Shown here in pieces: positions 63,745-64,000 of a DNA stretch of 64,000 nt (the first letter of the stretch is position 1; every line of letters begins with the position of its first letter). The translations under genes were made by a program, and so were the position numbers. The notes beneath the pieces are model-generated. The model was not told the origin of the DNA. It saw only the letters and a program-made list of their open reading frames with translations, and did no database searches. The DNA lies in the NCBI GenBank assembly GCA_015231885.1, contig JADGAT010000011.1, positions 1-64,000 of the forward strand, in the 5' to 3' direction. This DNA comes from SAR324 cluster bacterium. GTDB lineage: Bacteria > SAR324 > NAC60-12.

Positions 63745-64000
63745 TTACAATACTTCAGGAGCTAAAGAAAGGATCTTCATAAATTTTCCTTGTCTCAACT
63801 CCCGTGCTACTGGGCCAAAAATCCGTGATCCTACAGGTTCACGTTTGTTGTCAACAATGACTGCCGCATTTTTATCAAACTTAATATAACTGCCATCACG
63901 GCGTCGAACCTCTTTTCGTGTTCGTACAATCACTGCTTTGACGATATCTCCAGATTTAACATTTGAGTTTGGCAACGCCGCTTTCACGGAAGCTACTACG
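63745..64000 (-). CDS. rplN: 50S ribosomal protein L14 (partial, cut by window edge)
   Basis: The C-terminal 84 codons of L14 reach the window edge: [36 protein letters not shown], then [44 protein letters not shown]. The N-terminal third lies beyond base 64000. Confidence 0.97.
   Translation of the reverse strand, partial: VVASVKAALPNSNVKSGDIVKAVIVRTRKEVRRRDGSYIKFDKNAAVIVDNKREPVGSRIFGPVARELRQGKFMKILSLAPEVL

Overview
The window looks like the chromosome of a Gram-negative, moderately AT-rich bacterium of proteobacterial type. LpxK (lipid A synthesis), an O-antigen ligase-like protein, an orphan secretin, two lytic transglycosylases and several lipoproteins imply an outer membrane with LPS. 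The paired Hsp70/DUF2760 genes, many TPR proteins and RsbU/STAS signalling suggest a deltaproteobacterial or SAR324-like lineage; that placement is inference, not proof.

Layout. 1-2260: the 3' part of a probable tmRNA gene, followed by a small degraded integrative element (dead tyrosine integrase and a VapBC-type toxin-antitoxin pair) flanked by 28-bp direct repeats of the tmRNA 3' end. 2530-5900: an AAA/DUF4143 ATPase whose start lies in a perfect 20-bp inverted repeat, a seven-repeat FG-GAP lipoprotein, and a transposase remnant joined to a DUF4405-type tail. 6050-16000: a GT61-like glycosyltransferase, a DUF2760/Hsp70/Hsp70-DUF3731 operon, an M20 amidohydrolase coupled to an unknown protein, and a membrane-anchored esterase-like protein. 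16000-26130: rplM-rpsI, unrecognised proteins around alanine racemase, a soluble lytic transglycosylase, acylphosphatase, a TMTC-like TPR membrane protein and a class I/II aminotransferase.

26240-37910 is a signalling region: a class III nucleotide cyclase with a degenerate receiver, a two-gene operon of large unrecognised proteins (845 aa and a 597-aa TPR protein), two STAS proteins, a receiver-HPt protein, a receiver-PP2C phosphatase and a hybrid histidine kinase. 38180-53990 holds mixed housekeeping and accessory genes: a mycothione-reductase-like flavoprotein, MltA, a PhzE-like chorismate enzyme, Def, LpxK, a secretin, IspH, an ITPA-like pyrophosphatase, a probable structured small RNA with its own promoter (about 49047-49201), FxsA, an O-antigen ligase-like protein and a cysteine desulfurase. 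54018-55708 carries a phosphopantetheinyl transferase and two exported small proteins.

56036-64000 is the distal part of the spc/alpha ribosomal operon, all on the minus strand, from rplN (cut by the window edge) to rplQ. adk, map, infA and rpsD are absent from their common places, and L17 carries an acidic extension of about 90 residues.

The best candidates for undescribed biology are the 845-aa/597-aa operon with its signalling neighbours, the small RNA upstream of fxsA, the ATPase palindrome, the Hsp70 trio and the solitary PhzE-like enzyme.
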